NCBI GenBank assembly: GCA_002863045.1
Contig: PKDH01000042.1
Location: forward strand, 1 to 45,318
Reading direction: 5' to 3'
Source: Legionella sp.
GTDB lineage: Bacteria > Pseudomonadota > Gammaproteobacteria > Legionellales > Legionellaceae
DNA length: 45,318 bases
Shown: in pieces, positions 9,255 to 17,709 of the stretch
Numbering within the stretch: position 1 is the stretch's first letter
How the letters are laid out: every line of letters begins with the position of its first letter
The notes under the pieces: generated by a model
Databases searched by the model: none
What the model was told of the DNA's origin: nothing
The model's input: the letters and a program-made list of their open reading frames with translations, nothing else
Made by a program: the position numbers and the translations under genes

Positions 9255-9749
9255 ATGCCGTTAAACAATTTATTTAAACACGTTGCCACTAGAACACCTT
9301 ATACATGCAAACAAGCACTTCCACGCACAGTAGCGCCACTTCTTGCCGGCATGGGTGCTTTTGCCGGAGCATTGCATGGCGGTGGAGCAGCACTATTTTT
9401 AGGTTGCTTTCCTGACCATAAGGGTCAAAGCTTGATTCTTGATGGCAAAAAGGTTGACCCATTTGCATTGATAACTTTGGTTGGTGGTGGCGCATTACTT
9501 GGTGCGGCTATTGTTGGTGGTAAAATATATCTTACCTCGTATTTTGCAACCAACCTATTTATGTGTGGTTTTAGAACCTTTGAAAATGTTGAATCGCGAT
9601 TATTAGCAAGACCAGGCTTTAAAGATCAAGCAGTTCTTTTTGGTACAGGATTTGCTTTACCTTCACTTTTTTGGGCGGCTAAAAATATACCAACCATGCT
9701 TGCGCAAAACGCTTCAAATAATAACAGTGATTCAAGCCCTAAACCTTAA
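9255..9749 (+). CDS. Small glycine-rich membrane protein
   Basis: 164 residues with a basic N-terminus (about 1-28), two glycine/alanine-rich hydrophobic stretches (about 28-53, VAPLLAGMGAFAGALHGGGA; about 72-92, ALITLVGGGALLGAAIVGG) that could form a membrane hairpin, a possible third hydrophobic region near 125-145, and a polar Asn/Ser tail. AAGGA lies 9 bases before the ATG. Glycine-zipper hairpins of this kind occur in proteins inserted into bacterial or host membranes. No family is recognised and no function is claimed. It stands alone, followed by a strong hairpin terminator. Confidence 0.6.
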   Translation: MPLNNLFKHVATRTPYTCKQALPRTVAPLLAGMGAFAGALHGGGAALFLGCFPDHKGQSLILDGKKVDPFALITLVGGGALLGAAIVGGKIYLTSYFATNLFMCGFRTFENVESRLLARPGFKDQAVLFGTGFALPSLFWAAKNIPTMLAQNASNNNSDSSPKP

Positions 9750-9795
9750 AATACTGGCTTTTTAAATTATTGATATAAGATTGCCAAGTTCGTCT

Positions 9796-9856
9796 AGATG
9801 CTCATCATTTTTAATAATATTTAATTATCAAAAATGATGAGCATCTTATTTTTTAT
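9796..9856 (+). terminator. Long-stem intrinsic terminator
   Basis: A perfect 17-base inverted repeat, AGATGCTCATCATTTTT (9796-9812) and AAAAATGATGAGCATCT (9830-9846), is followed by TATTTTTTAT. The 17-base loop is AT-rich and can itself pair partly. It lies about 45 bases after the small membrane protein gene, which it should terminate. Confidence 0.75.
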
Positions 9857-9929
9857 CAAGAAGAATAAAATTGCATTTTACCGTAAAATCAAGCAACTAC
9901 AGCTGATAAATTTCATCACATAAAAATCA

Positions 9930-9958
9930 TTGCAATGACCCAAAGCCTTTGCTATTGT
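9930..9958 (+). promoter_or_regulatory. Predicted sigma-70 promoter for the bestrophin gene
   Basis: TTGCAA (9930-9935), a 17-base spacer and TATTGT (9953-9958), located after the terminator and about 70 bases before the ATG at 10031. Four of six bases match consensus in each box. Predicted by eye only. Confidence 0.35.
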
Positions 9959-10030
9959 ATGCTCTTATGTTAAGCAGGTTGTTATATTTATTAGATTTAT
10001 TGTCTTTATATTACTCATAAGCGAATCATC

Positions 10031-10891
10031 ATGCCCAAAAAATCTTACGACCTTTTAACCTGGATTCCTCATTTATTATTATTTTATAAAGAAAAAGTGT
10101 TTCGTAAGCTATTACCCATCATGGTCATTATTACCTTGTATGAGTTTATTATTGGCTTTTTTTTCCCACATATTGCCAGGCTTAAAATTGGCCAATTTCA
10201 TATTATATTTAGCTTTATTTTAACCATTATCATCAGCTTTCGCGTGAATGTTAGTTACAATCGCTGGTGGGAGGGACGCACTTTATGGGGTTCGATTGTG
10301 AATAATTGCCGTAATATCACGCTACGTTTTGATGTTTATTTTGATTTAAAAAAGCATCCTGAATTTCTCGACCTTATGCAAAAGTTTCCCGCGGTTGTTA
10401 CTGCAAACTTGCGTCAAAATCAACTTATGCTCGATGAACTACTATTTTCTTTAAAAACCGATAAACAAGCGCTTATCGCCCAACCGGTGGTATTTTTAGC
10501 CCATCATATTTATGCTTATATCCATAAATTTCGTGATGGTAGTATCGAGCGCATGCAACAATGTGCATTGCTTGAAAGCAATATTGCCAATCTGATGGAT
10601 ATGATTGGTGGCTGTGAGCGTATCGCCAAGACTCCCGTGCCGCCTGCTTTTGCTTTTTTTGTAAAGCAAGCCTTACTCTTTTATGTACTCATGTTTCCGT
10701 TTGGTTGGCTTGATACCTTTGGTTTACTTATCATTCCTATGATGTTGATGATGATTTATGTACTGCTTGGTCTTGAAATTTTATCAGAAGAGTTAGAAGA
10801 GCCCTTTCTTGCATGGGACAATGGCTTAAAACTTGATACCATCACCCAGACCATTCAGGCTAATATTGAACAAATTGGCCAACATAACTAA
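10031..10891 (+). CDS. Bestrophin-like (UPF0187 / YneE family) membrane protein
   Basis: 286-residue inner-membrane protein of the bacterial bestrophin family, pentameric channels; bacterial members studied so far conduct cations or anions. The family signature is clear: SFRVNVSYNRWWEGRTLWGSIV around residues 74-96, followed by NNCRNITLRF. Hydrophobic segments lie near residues 30-50, 58-75, 210-230 and 235-255. The C-terminal part with acidic LSEELEEPF and LAWDNGLKLD also fits the family. Length is usual. No Shine-Dalgarno is visible before the ATG. The role in this organism (ion or osmotic balance) is inferred only. Confidence 0.85.
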   Translation: MPKKSYDLLTWIPHLLLFYKEKVFRKLLPIMVIITLYEFIIGFFFPHIARLKIGQFHIIFSFILTIIISFRVNVSYNRWWEGRTLWGSIVNNCRNITLRFDVYFDLKKHPEFLDLMQKFPAVVTANLRQNQLMLDELLFSLKTDKQALIAQPVVFLAHHIYAYIHKFRDGSIERMQQCALLESNIANLMDMIGGCERIAKTPVPPAFAFFVKQALLFYVLMFPFGWLDTFGLLIIPMMLMMIYVLLGLEILSEELEEPFLAWDNGLKLDTITQTIQANIEQIGQHN

Positions 10892-10964
10892 ACATCGTTA
10901 AATTTGATATATGTTTTGCAGCTTTTAAGCTAAAATAAATATTTATTTCTTAATGGCGTCTATT

Positions 10965-11390
10965 ATGTATCAACTTATTTACTCAAGTCGTGCCATTCCA
11001 AGTTTTACCATTGATGATTTAACATATCTTACCGAACAGGCACGACAAAAAAATGCACAAGCAGATATCACAGGCTTGTTGCTTTTTTATAATCATTATT
11101 TTTTTCAAGCTTTAGAAGGCGATAAAACCACGCTTGAAACGCTTTATTTAAAAATTGCCACCGATAAACGCCATACCGACATCATGTTACTTGAAATGAA
11201 GCCGCTTGCCGAGCGTGCCTTTTCCCATTGGCGTTTGGGTATTGCCAATTTTCCAAGCCAGCTGCCAACCATCACCCCGCAAGATTTTTTCACCAAAAAT
11301 TTACAATTTACGTTAAACGATAAAGAGCACATTGAACCGTTAATTGCCTCATTTGCGCATGGGTTAAATCAAGTTTACGTTCGCGCATAA
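10965..11390 (+). CDS. BLUF-domain blue-light sensor
   Basis: Single-domain flavin photoreceptor of the BLUF (sensors of blue light using FAD) family, about 141 aa. Key residues are present: Tyr6 in LIYSSRA, Asn30 in ARQKNAQ, Gln48 in FFQALEG, and Trp89 in FSHWRLG. The AppA Met two positions after that Trp is replaced by Leu. ITGLLLF and the DKRH segment are also typical. I chose the second ATG, which gives the usual short lead before LIYSS; the first ATG is at 10953. There is no fused output domain, so it should act through a partner. A receiver-GGDEF-EAL gene lies 1.1 kb downstream on the other strand and is a candidate, unproven. Confidence 0.9.
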   Translation: MYQLIYSSRAIPSFTIDDLTYLTEQARQKNAQADITGLLLFYNHYFFQALEGDKTTLETLYLKIATDKRHTDIMLLEMKPLAERAFSHWRLGIANFPSQLPTITPQDFFTKNLQFTLNDKEHIEPLIASFAHGLNQVYVRA

Positions 11391-11471
11391 CCATAAATTA
11401 TTGCGTTTTATTTGTCAGATTCAAGCAATTAACGCTATGGTTAATTTAAGCTTAATGATTTTAAGACCCTT

Positions 11472-12515
11472 ATGAAATTTTGGACACACTATTTTTATTT
11501 TATCTCAAGTATCATGCTTACAAGCGTAGCTTTATCGGCATGTAGCTCGCTACTTAATCCGTTGCTTGCAGCCTTTATTGTGGCTTTGGCTTTATACCCT
11601 TTAACTTATTTTTTTGAAACCCATTTTAAGCTACCTGCTCTTATCAGTGCTTTTTTATGTGTGAGTGTTTTTATTGCTGCTATTTTAATGTTGATTACTT
11701 TTTTTACGTGGCAATTAAGTAATCTTAATTTTGAAATTACGTCAGTGCAATCAACCTATGATGGGCTACTGGGTCGAATTCAACATTGGATAGGTCATGT
11801 TTTTGCCATTGAGCTTGCTGAACAGACCGCTTTTTTAAAAAAAATGTATACATCTATTTTGAGTAATAGCATGTATTTTGTTAATAATACTTTGTCATTT
11901 ACCACCCATTTTTTAAGTTCTTTGATATTATTCGCTGTTTCTTTACTATTTATTTTGTACTACCGTCGTTTTTTTGTATCTTTTTTGTATCAAGTGGTGC
12001 CTGATCACCATAAGCTTAAATTAAGTAATATTTTAAAGCGCATGCCCTTAACCGTTAAACAATATGTGCTTGGGTTATCACTTATCATTCTTATCATCGC
12101 GGTTTTAAATGCACTGGGGTTGTATTGTTTAGGCATCGATAATGCCTTATTTTTTGGCTCGATGGCTGCTTTTTTAACGCTTATTCCTTATATTGGCATC
12201 ACCATTGGTGCCATTTTGCCCATGCTTTATGCGTTTTTTACCAAACAATCTTTATGGTATCCGTTAGGAGTGGTGGCTTTGTTCATGTTTGTACAATTTT
12301 TAGAAGGTAATTTTTTAACACCTAAAATAGTAGGTCAGAAGGTTAAAATTAATCCTTTTGCCGCCATTTGGGGTTTAATTATCAGTGGTACATTATTAGG
12401 TTTAATGGGGGTACTTTTGGCTATTCCACTGTTGGCTATTATGAAAATTATTTGCGATGAAGTGCCTACGCTAAAACCTATCGGCTATTTAATGGGTACA
12501 AAACCTAGCACTTAA
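11472..12515 (+). CDS. AI-2E family transporter (PerM-like)
   Basis: 347-residue inner-membrane protein of the AI-2E/PerM family. It has about seven to eight hydrophobic segments, a conserved central PLTVKQYVLGLSL segment, and the C-terminal hallmarks LTLIPYIGITIGAILP, FLEGNFLTPKIVGQKV and NPFAAIWGLIISGTLLG. Members export small solutes or act as Na+/H+ antiporters, and only some are linked to autoinducer-2, so the substrate is open. It starts with ATG without a strong Shine-Dalgarno and follows the BLUF gene by about 80 bases, possibly cotranscribed. It converges with the GGDEF-EAL gene. Confidence 0.85.
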   Translation: MKFWTHYFYFISSIMLTSVALSACSSLLNPLLAAFIVALALYPLTYFFETHFKLPALISAFLCVSVFIAAILMLITFFTWQLSNLNFEITSVQSTYDGLLGRIQHWIGHVFAIELAEQTAFLKKMYTSILSNSMYFVNNTLSFTTHFLSSLILFAVSLLFILYYRRFFVSFLYQVVPDHHKLKLSNILKRMPLTVKQYVLGLSLIILIIAVLNALGLYCLGIDNALFFGSMAAFLTLIPYIGITIGAILPMLYAFFTKQSLWYPLGVVALFMFVQFLEGNFLTPKIVGQKVKINPFAAIWGLIISGTLLGLMGVLLAIPLLAIMKIICDEVPTLKPIGYLMGTKPST

Positions 12516-12526
12516 TATTAAAGTAG

Positions 12527-14365
12527 TTATTTAACGGCGGTTAATATTTTTTTAACCATCATAGGGCTATCTAATAAACGAGCGATGGCCTTAACTGCTA
12601 AGGGTTTACTAAAATAAAAGCCCTGTACTTGCGTACAGCCTTGTTTTTGTAAGAAATCTAGTTGTCGACTATTTTCAATGCCTTGAGCTAATAAATCCAT
12701 ATTCAGGTGCATGGCCATATTAACCACAGCTTGCAAAATGATTTTATCTTGTTGATTAAATTTCAGCGTCTGAATCAGTGATTTGGCTAATTTTAAACGA
12801 TTTAGGGGTAGCTGACTTAGATGATGCCATTTAGCGCACCCGGTACCTATGCCATTTAAAGCAATGCTTACCCCAAGCTTGCTTAATTCAGTTATTTTTT
12901 GAATCACGCGTGTTTTCACCAACATGTTTTCGTTTAATTCAAACTCAAGATATTGTGGGGGCAGTCCAGTCTTATTTAAAATGACTTGAATTTGCTGAAT
13001 AAAATCAGCTTGTTCTAATTGTGCTTCATCAAGTTTAATGACAACTTGTATAGGATCAAAACCGGCTTCTTGCCAGCGCTTGTTTTGTCGAGCAGCTTCT
13101 TTGATTATCCACTGACCAATCGGTAAAATTAAACCGTTACGCAAAGCAATGGGCATAAATTTTATTGGCAGCAACAATCCTTTTATCGGATGTACCCAGC
13201 GAATTAACGCTTCAACTGATTTGATTTTTTGGTCCTTTAAACAAAATTGTGGCTGATACCATAATATGAACTGTTGTTTATCAACTGCTTGATGTAAATC
13301 TAACTCTAAATACCAAGCTTCTTTTAATTTTTCTTGTATTTTTTTGGAATAAAATTGGAATTGGTTACCACCCAATCGTTTGGATTGGTACATCGCTTCA
13401 TCAGCATGGCGCAATAAAACATGGCTGTTTTGGCCATCCTGAGGGTAAATGGCAATACCTATACTGCTTGTGATGCGCAATACATGATTCTCAATGATGA
13501 TTTCTTGATGAATCGCCTCTAGAATTTTAACTGCGGTTTTTTGTACATCATATAATTGCTTTAAATCAGTCATGACCACCACGAATTCATCACCCCCTAA
13601 TCGAGCAAGCGTATCCAGTGCACGTATACCTTGAGATAATCGTTTAGCTATTATTTTTAATAATTCATCGCCCACATGGTGACCTAACGTATCATTAATT
13701 GCTTTAAATTTATCTAAATCTAGAAACAACACCGCAAAATACCCATCGTGTCGTTGATAATTTAAAATCGCTTGCGCCATTCTATCGTTAAGCAATATGC
13801 GGTTAGGGCTGCCGGTTAAATCATCATGCATTACTTTATGCTGTAATTCTTCGATACGTTTTGCAGCAAAACAAACCATATTATTTTGGTAATAGTGTTT
13901 ATCACGTAATAATTGCCATTTTTCGGTAAATAAAAAAATAATTTGGTGAAGTGTGATAGCATCAACAGGTTTGGCTAGAACGAGCAAATTAGCCTCTATT
14001 TTTCGTTGGATAAGCTTATGATACGCTAGGCGCGATTGAGCTAATAAAACCATGTATAAAGATGAATCTAATTGCATTACTTGATGAATCCATGCATCAA
14101 TATTATCCAGTACTTGGATATCAATAAAAACCAATCCAAACGAATTTTCTGAGTTTGAAGCTTGCTGTAAAAGGCTTAAACCTTCTTCTAAACTCGGCGT
14201 TTCAACGATTTGGAAGCAAGGTAACTGGCTTTGATTATCTGAGGAGCTAGTTTGTTTGGCTAAATGCTTGGCATAAATGGCTAGGCTCTCTGAGACATGC
14301 TGTTGAGTTAAAATCCCATCGTCGCAGATAATCAATATTTTCAAATCCTGAGAATGTTGCGTCAT
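12527..14365 (-). CDS. Receiver-GGDEF-EAL protein with degenerate EAL domain
   Basis: 612 residues from the ATG at 14365; a TTG seven codons upstream falls inside a palindrome and is less likely. Residues about 8-150 form a response-regulator receiver (LIICDD, FIDI with Asp82, LAKPVDA). Residues about 180-335 are a diguanylate cyclase domain with intact LGGDEF (256-261) and an RALD inhibitory site just before it. Residues about 345-600 are an EAL domain that keeps VEALIRW but has N-G where the paired aspartates belong (ALNGIGTG), LKLAKSL for LKIDRSF, QGIEN for EGVET, and KLDEAQL for NLSAxQL. Expected outcome: c-di-GMP synthesis possible, hydrolysis lost, EAL perhaps a binding or regulatory module. 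Confidence 0.85.
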   Translation of the reverse strand: MTQHSQDLKILIICDDGILTQQHVSESLAIYAKHLAKQTSSSDNQSQLPCFQIVETPSLEEGLSLLQQASNSENSFGLVFIDIQVLDNIDAWIHQVMQLDSSLYMVLLAQSRLAYHKLIQRKIEANLLVLAKPVDAITLHQIIFLFTEKWQLLRDKHYYQNNMVCFAAKRIEELQHKVMHDDLTGSPNRILLNDRMAQAILNYQRHDGYFAVLFLDLDKFKAINDTLGHHVGDELLKIIAKRLSQGIRALDTLARLGGDEFVVVMTDLKQLYDVQKTAVKILEAIHQEIIIENHVLRITSSIGIAIYPQDGQNSHVLLRHADEAMYQSKRLGGNQFQFYSKKIQEKLKEAWYLELDLHQAVDKQQFILWYQPQFCLKDQKIKSVEALIRWVHPIKGLLLPIKFMPIALRNGLILPIGQWIIKEAARQNKRWQEAGFDPIQVVIKLDEAQLEQADFIQQIQVILNKTGLPPQYLEFELNENMLVKTRVIQKITELSKLGVSIALNGIGTGCAKWHHLSQLPLNRLKLAKSLIQTLKFNQQDKIILQAVVNMAMHLNMDLLAQGIENSRQLDFLQKQGCTQVQGFYFSKPLAVKAIARLLDSPMMVKKILTAVK

Positions 14366-14371
14366 AAATGA

Positions 14372-14402
14372 AATATATATATTCAATTTGAATATATATA
14401 TT
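14372..14402. promoter_or_regulatory. 31-bp perfect palindrome before GGDEF-EAL gene
   Basis: AATATATATATTCAA (14372-14386), a single T, then TTGAATATATATATT (14388-14402). It lies 6 bases upstream of the chosen ATG. It could be an operator or, in RNA, a hairpin masking translation initiation. The purely AT outer part also supplies promoter-like TATATT boxes. Confidence 0.5.
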
Positions 14403-14433
14403 ATAGTTAACCCCTCTAGATTTTTAAAAAAAC

Positions 14434-15150
14434 TTAAAAACTCAAACAGATAAGCTCATATCTATCTCTTGTTTCATCTGGAAGATGCAAATTATGATTA
14501 TTTTTTGCTGCAAAAAAGTAGGGTTTATAAGCATGGGATGTTACGGCATAAGGCGCTACTTCATCTTTCAATGAATCATCTAAAGATGAAAAATAAGTTG
14601 GTGCATTTTCTTTTAGTAATTGTGCGTAACCAATTCTTTTATCCTTAATCATTTTTTCTACTGAAAAAACGTTGGGTACTGTGTCTGAATAACTGACATA
14701 CGATAACAAAGTTTGAGCACTTAATTCATACATTGCTGCTACAAAAGGAAGCATTTCTTCATTACTAAGTCGATAATGGCCACTGCTATTGGTTATTTCA
14801 AATAATTGACCTTGTTTGAAAAGTAATTCACCTGCCGCTAAAACTTTTTTACCATTGACCAAATAGGAATGATGCAAGCCAACATCGCAAATTAAACGTG
14901 GATGCTTTTCTGCTGTCATACAAAAATTATACTGTCCATTTAGTACCTCACCATTGGCCCATTTAAATAGATGCTCATCTAAATAAACAGTTTTTTGTGC
15001 CTGTTCGGCAGCGGTAAGATAATCACTTAATTTAGGGGCATTGCGCTGCAATACACGCATGGCTTGTCGTTCTATTTTAAATTCTTCATCCATTGGATGT
15101 TTTGCGACAGCATTTACCCAAGCACTAAGTTCAAAAAAAGTAGATTTCAT
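14434..15150 (-). CDS. Hypothetical protein, about 238 aa
   Basis: No family securely recognised. The frame opens at ATG 15165, but GGGGAG stands 7 bases before the ATG at 15150, which is therefore preferred (MKSTFFELSA). The central region has a compact, likely beta-rich core: KVLAAGELLFKQGQLFEI followed by TNSSGHYRLS. A 'TNxSGHY' turn of this type is familiar to me from assorted proteins of uncertain function. No signal peptide or membrane segment. It is divergent from rdgB and sits head to tail, with a small gap, upstream of the GGDEF-EAL gene on the same strand. Confidence 0.65.
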   Translation of the reverse strand: MKSTFFELSAWVNAVAKHPMDEEFKIERQAMRVLQRNAPKLSDYLTAAEQAQKTVYLDEHLFKWANGEVLNGQYNFCMTAEKHPRLICDVGLHHSYLVNGKKVLAAGELLFKQGQLFEITNSSGHYRLSNEEMLPFVAAMYELSAQTLLSYVSYSDTVPNVFSVEKMIKDKRIGYAQLLKENAPTYFSSLDDSLKDEVAPYAVTSHAYKPYFFAAKNNHNLHLPDETRDRYELICLSF

Positions 15151-15334
15151 AACCGTTCTCCCCATAAGTTACCCTCTTTTTATCCTAACCATTTTTTTTA
15201 ATAACGCAAAATTTACACGCTATTTTTTCTTCTTATACAATTTGAATAGTATCGGTAACTCCCCACCGCATCATCCTTCACCCGCGCTGTCAAAGCTTAG
15301 AGTTGTTATCACTCGCATCTTCAAAGGCAATCGG

Positions 15335-15340
15335 TATAAT
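15335..15340 (+). promoter_or_regulatory. -10 box for rdgB
   Basis: A consensus TATAAT preceded by CGG, 45 bases upstream of the rdgB ATG. The -35 position (about CTCGCA) is a poor match, so promoter strength is uncertain. Confidence 0.35.
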
Positions 15341-15385
15341 GAATTTTTTATAAAACTTTTTCTTATCCAAATTTTTTTAATCACT

Positions 15386-15994
15386 ATGACCGATTTAATT
15401 TTAGCCACACATAATCCAGGTAAAATTGCTGAACTAACTAAGCTTTTAGCGCCAATTAAGTGCATGGCTCAAGCCAGTATCACCGCTGAGCAAGCATTAG
15501 AAACAGGAACCACCTTTATTGAAAATGCCCTGCTTAAAGCACAATTTATCAGCCACATGACCAACAAAGCAGCTTTAGCAGAAGATTCAGGTTTAGTGGT
15601 TCCGGCTTTAAATGGTCAGCCTGGCATTTTTTCGGCAAGATTTGCCAAAGAACATGCCAGTGATGGTGATAATATTTCTTATTTATTGGCGCAACTACAA
15701 CAAACTTCACAAACTTTTCCCTTTAAAGCTTATTTTTATTGCGCCATGGTCGTCACCCGTTATCGCCTGGATGCCGCACCTCTTATTGCTTTTGGCAAGC
15801 TTGATGGGGTAATCATCGACACGCCTAAAGGCACGCATGGTTTTGGTTATGACCCAGTATTTTATTTGTCCACCCATCAATGTACCCTTGCTGAGTTGCC
15901 ACTTAACACTAAAAATACACTAAGCCATCGCGCCCAAGCTTTAAACATGCTTTACCCAACGCTTCAACATGAATTGTTAGATAATAACCCTTAA
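15386..15994 (+). CDS. rdgB: dITP/XTP pyrophosphatase (HAM1 family)
   Basis: Hydrolyses non-canonical purine nucleoside triphosphates (ITP, dITP, XTP) to monophosphates, keeping them out of DNA and RNA. Signature motifs are LATHNPGKIAEL at the N-terminus, LAEDSGLVVPALNGQPGIFS, GFGYDPVFYL and LSHRAQAL. I place the start at MTDLILATHN (15386), which gives 202 aa against about 197 in E. coli; the frame runs open further upstream without relation to the family. The TPR-methyltransferase gene follows after 3 bases, so the two are surely cotranscribed. Confidence 0.95.
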   Translation: MTDLILATHNPGKIAELTKLLAPIKCMAQASITAEQALETGTTFIENALLKAQFISHMTNKAALAEDSGLVVPALNGQPGIFSARFAKEHASDGDNISYLLAQLQQTSQTFPFKAYFYCAMVVTRYRLDAAPLIAFGKLDGVIIDTPKGTHGFGYDPVFYLSTHQCTLAELPLNTKNTLSHRAQALNMLYPTLQHELLDNNP

Positions 15995-15997
15995 GTT

Positions 15998-17698
15998 ATG
16001 GATGCGATTTTAAAAAATAAACTCACCCAAGCGTTTGCTTATCAGAAAGATAATCAATTAGATAAAGCCATTACTTTGTATCAAAAATTGCATCAAGACC
16101 ATCCCTATGAGCCGCAGATTTTGAATTATTTAGGTGTCGCACTTGCCCAAGCGCAGCACCTACAAAAGGCGATCACGGCGTTTAAAAAAGCGCTTAAGCT
16201 TGACTCTAACCAACCGGCGGTTTGCAATAATTTGGCCAATGCCTATAAACAAATACACGATTATCACCAAGCACTTATCTATTATCAGCGCGCCCTTGAC
16301 TTAGACGACACAGCTTTACAAGCACGTCATAATCTGGCCAATCTTTTAAGTTTAGAGGGTCGCTTTGCTGAGGCACAAACACACTATATAAAAGTGATAG
16401 AACAGGCGCCTGACTTTACGCTGGCACACTACCACTTAGGGTTATTATGGTTTAAACAACAACGCTACCTCAAAGCCATTGATTGTTTTGAATATGTGAT
16501 TTATCAACATCCAGAGCATCTTGAGAGCTTGCGACATCTAGGCGTGCTTTATCTTGAAACAAACCAGCTGAATAAAGCGCACGAATGTTTTGCAATTCTT
16601 AAAAAGCACGCCATTGAACTTCCTGATACGCTCACAAATCTTGGCGTGATTGCTTTAAAACAAGATATGCCTCAAGAAGCGATTGATTATTTTACCCAAG
16701 CATTGGCCGAAGATAATCAGCATGAAAAAGCGCGCCATAATCTGGCGGCGACCTTTATGCATCATGATTTATTTGAAAATGCCTTGATGCATTATGATGT
16801 GTTGTTAAAGCATCATCCTCACAACACGGAATATTTATATAATATGGGTGTTGCACAAATGGCGCTTGGCCATTTAAATCAAGCCATTAATTTATTTAAA
16901 CAATTATTAATAATTAAGCCTGCTCACTTTGCAACCCTTAATAATCTTGCGGCGGTCTATATCCGTTTAAATAAAAAAACCACCGCTGCCACATTATTAA
17001 AACAAGCATTACAAGCAAACCCTGATGATAAACCAAGCCAACACATGCTGGCGGCCATTGAGCATCCAACAAAAGCCACTACCTGCCCTGAATATGCACG
17101 TAATTTATTTGATAACTATGCATTATATTACGACAATCATGTACAAAATTATTTAAACTATACGCTTCCTGAACAAATTACAGCGCTTTTCAATGATTTA
17201 GTTATTTCACCCATTGAAACTTTGCTGGATGCAGGATGTGGCACAGGCTTAATTGGCGTACACCTACGTTCACTTTGCCGCTATTTAATTGGCGTCGATA
17301 TTTCACCCAAAATGCTAGAACATGCCAAACGCAAAGCCATTTATGACAAACTAGTCACCGCAGATATTGAAGTTTTTTTAAAAAATTATAAGGATGCGTT
17401 ATTTGATGTCATCGTTGCCGCAGATGTTTTGCCTTATTTAGGTGATTTGGCGCTATTTTTTCAAGGCATAAAAAAAACACTCAAACCAGAAGGTTATTGT
17501 ATACTTACCACCGAAATAAGCCTGCAAGAATCCTGGCACCTTAATGCCACCAGCCGTTTTAGTCATAACTTAGAATATTTGCAAGATTTATGTGCTTTTT
17601 ATCAACTTGATATGGTTCTACATACAAAAATTAATGCACGCCAACAAGAAGATACAGACGTTGGCATGCATCTTCTTGTTTTGCGTCAAAATTTATAA
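15998..17698 (+). CDS. TPR-repeat SAM-dependent methyltransferase
   Basis: 566 residues. Residues 1 to about 345 are tandem 34-residue tetratricopeptide repeats (roughly nine or ten), with the usual A/G-x-x-L-x-x-G and A-P patterns, such as PEILNYLGVAL-type and NLANAYKQ. Residues about 365-560 form a class I methyltransferase: LLDAGCGTGLIGVHL (SAM motif I near 411), LIGVDISPKMLEHA and FDVIVAADVLPYL. The TPR part probably docks a protein substrate or partner; the methyl acceptor is unknown. It starts 3 bases after rdgB. Similar fusions occur in many proteobacteria. It ends convergent with the AmpG-like gene. Confidence 0.85.
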   Translation: MDAILKNKLTQAFAYQKDNQLDKAITLYQKLHQDHPYEPQILNYLGVALAQAQHLQKAITAFKKALKLDSNQPAVCNNLANAYKQIHDYHQALIYYQRALDLDDTALQARHNLANLLSLEGRFAEAQTHYIKVIEQAPDFTLAHYHLGLLWFKQQRYLKAIDCFEYVIYQHPEHLESLRHLGVLYLETNQLNKAHECFAILKKHAIELPDTLTNLGVIALKQDMPQEAIDYFTQALAEDNQHEKARHNLAATFMHHDLFENALMHYDVLLKHHPHNTEYLYNMGVAQMALGHLNQAINLFKQLLIIKPAHFATLNNLAAVYIRLNKKTTAATLLKQALQANPDDKPSQHMLAAIEHPTKATTCPEYARNLFDNYALYYDNHVQNYLNYTLPEQITALFNDLVISPIETLLDAGCGTGLIGVHLRSLCRYLIGVDISPKMLEHAKRKAIYDKLVTADIEVFLKNYKDALFDVIVAADVLPYLGDLALFFQGIKKTLKPEGYCILTTEISLQESWHLNATSRFSHNLEYLQDLCAFYQLDMVLHTKINARQQEDTDVGMHLLVLRQNL

Positions 17699-17709
17699 AC
17701 CATTTTATT

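Noticed and set aside
14366..14386. TTG start and seven extra residues for the GGDEF-EAL protein
   Set aside because: The TTG lies within the palindrome and has no ribosome binding site; the ATG at 14365 is more plausible.
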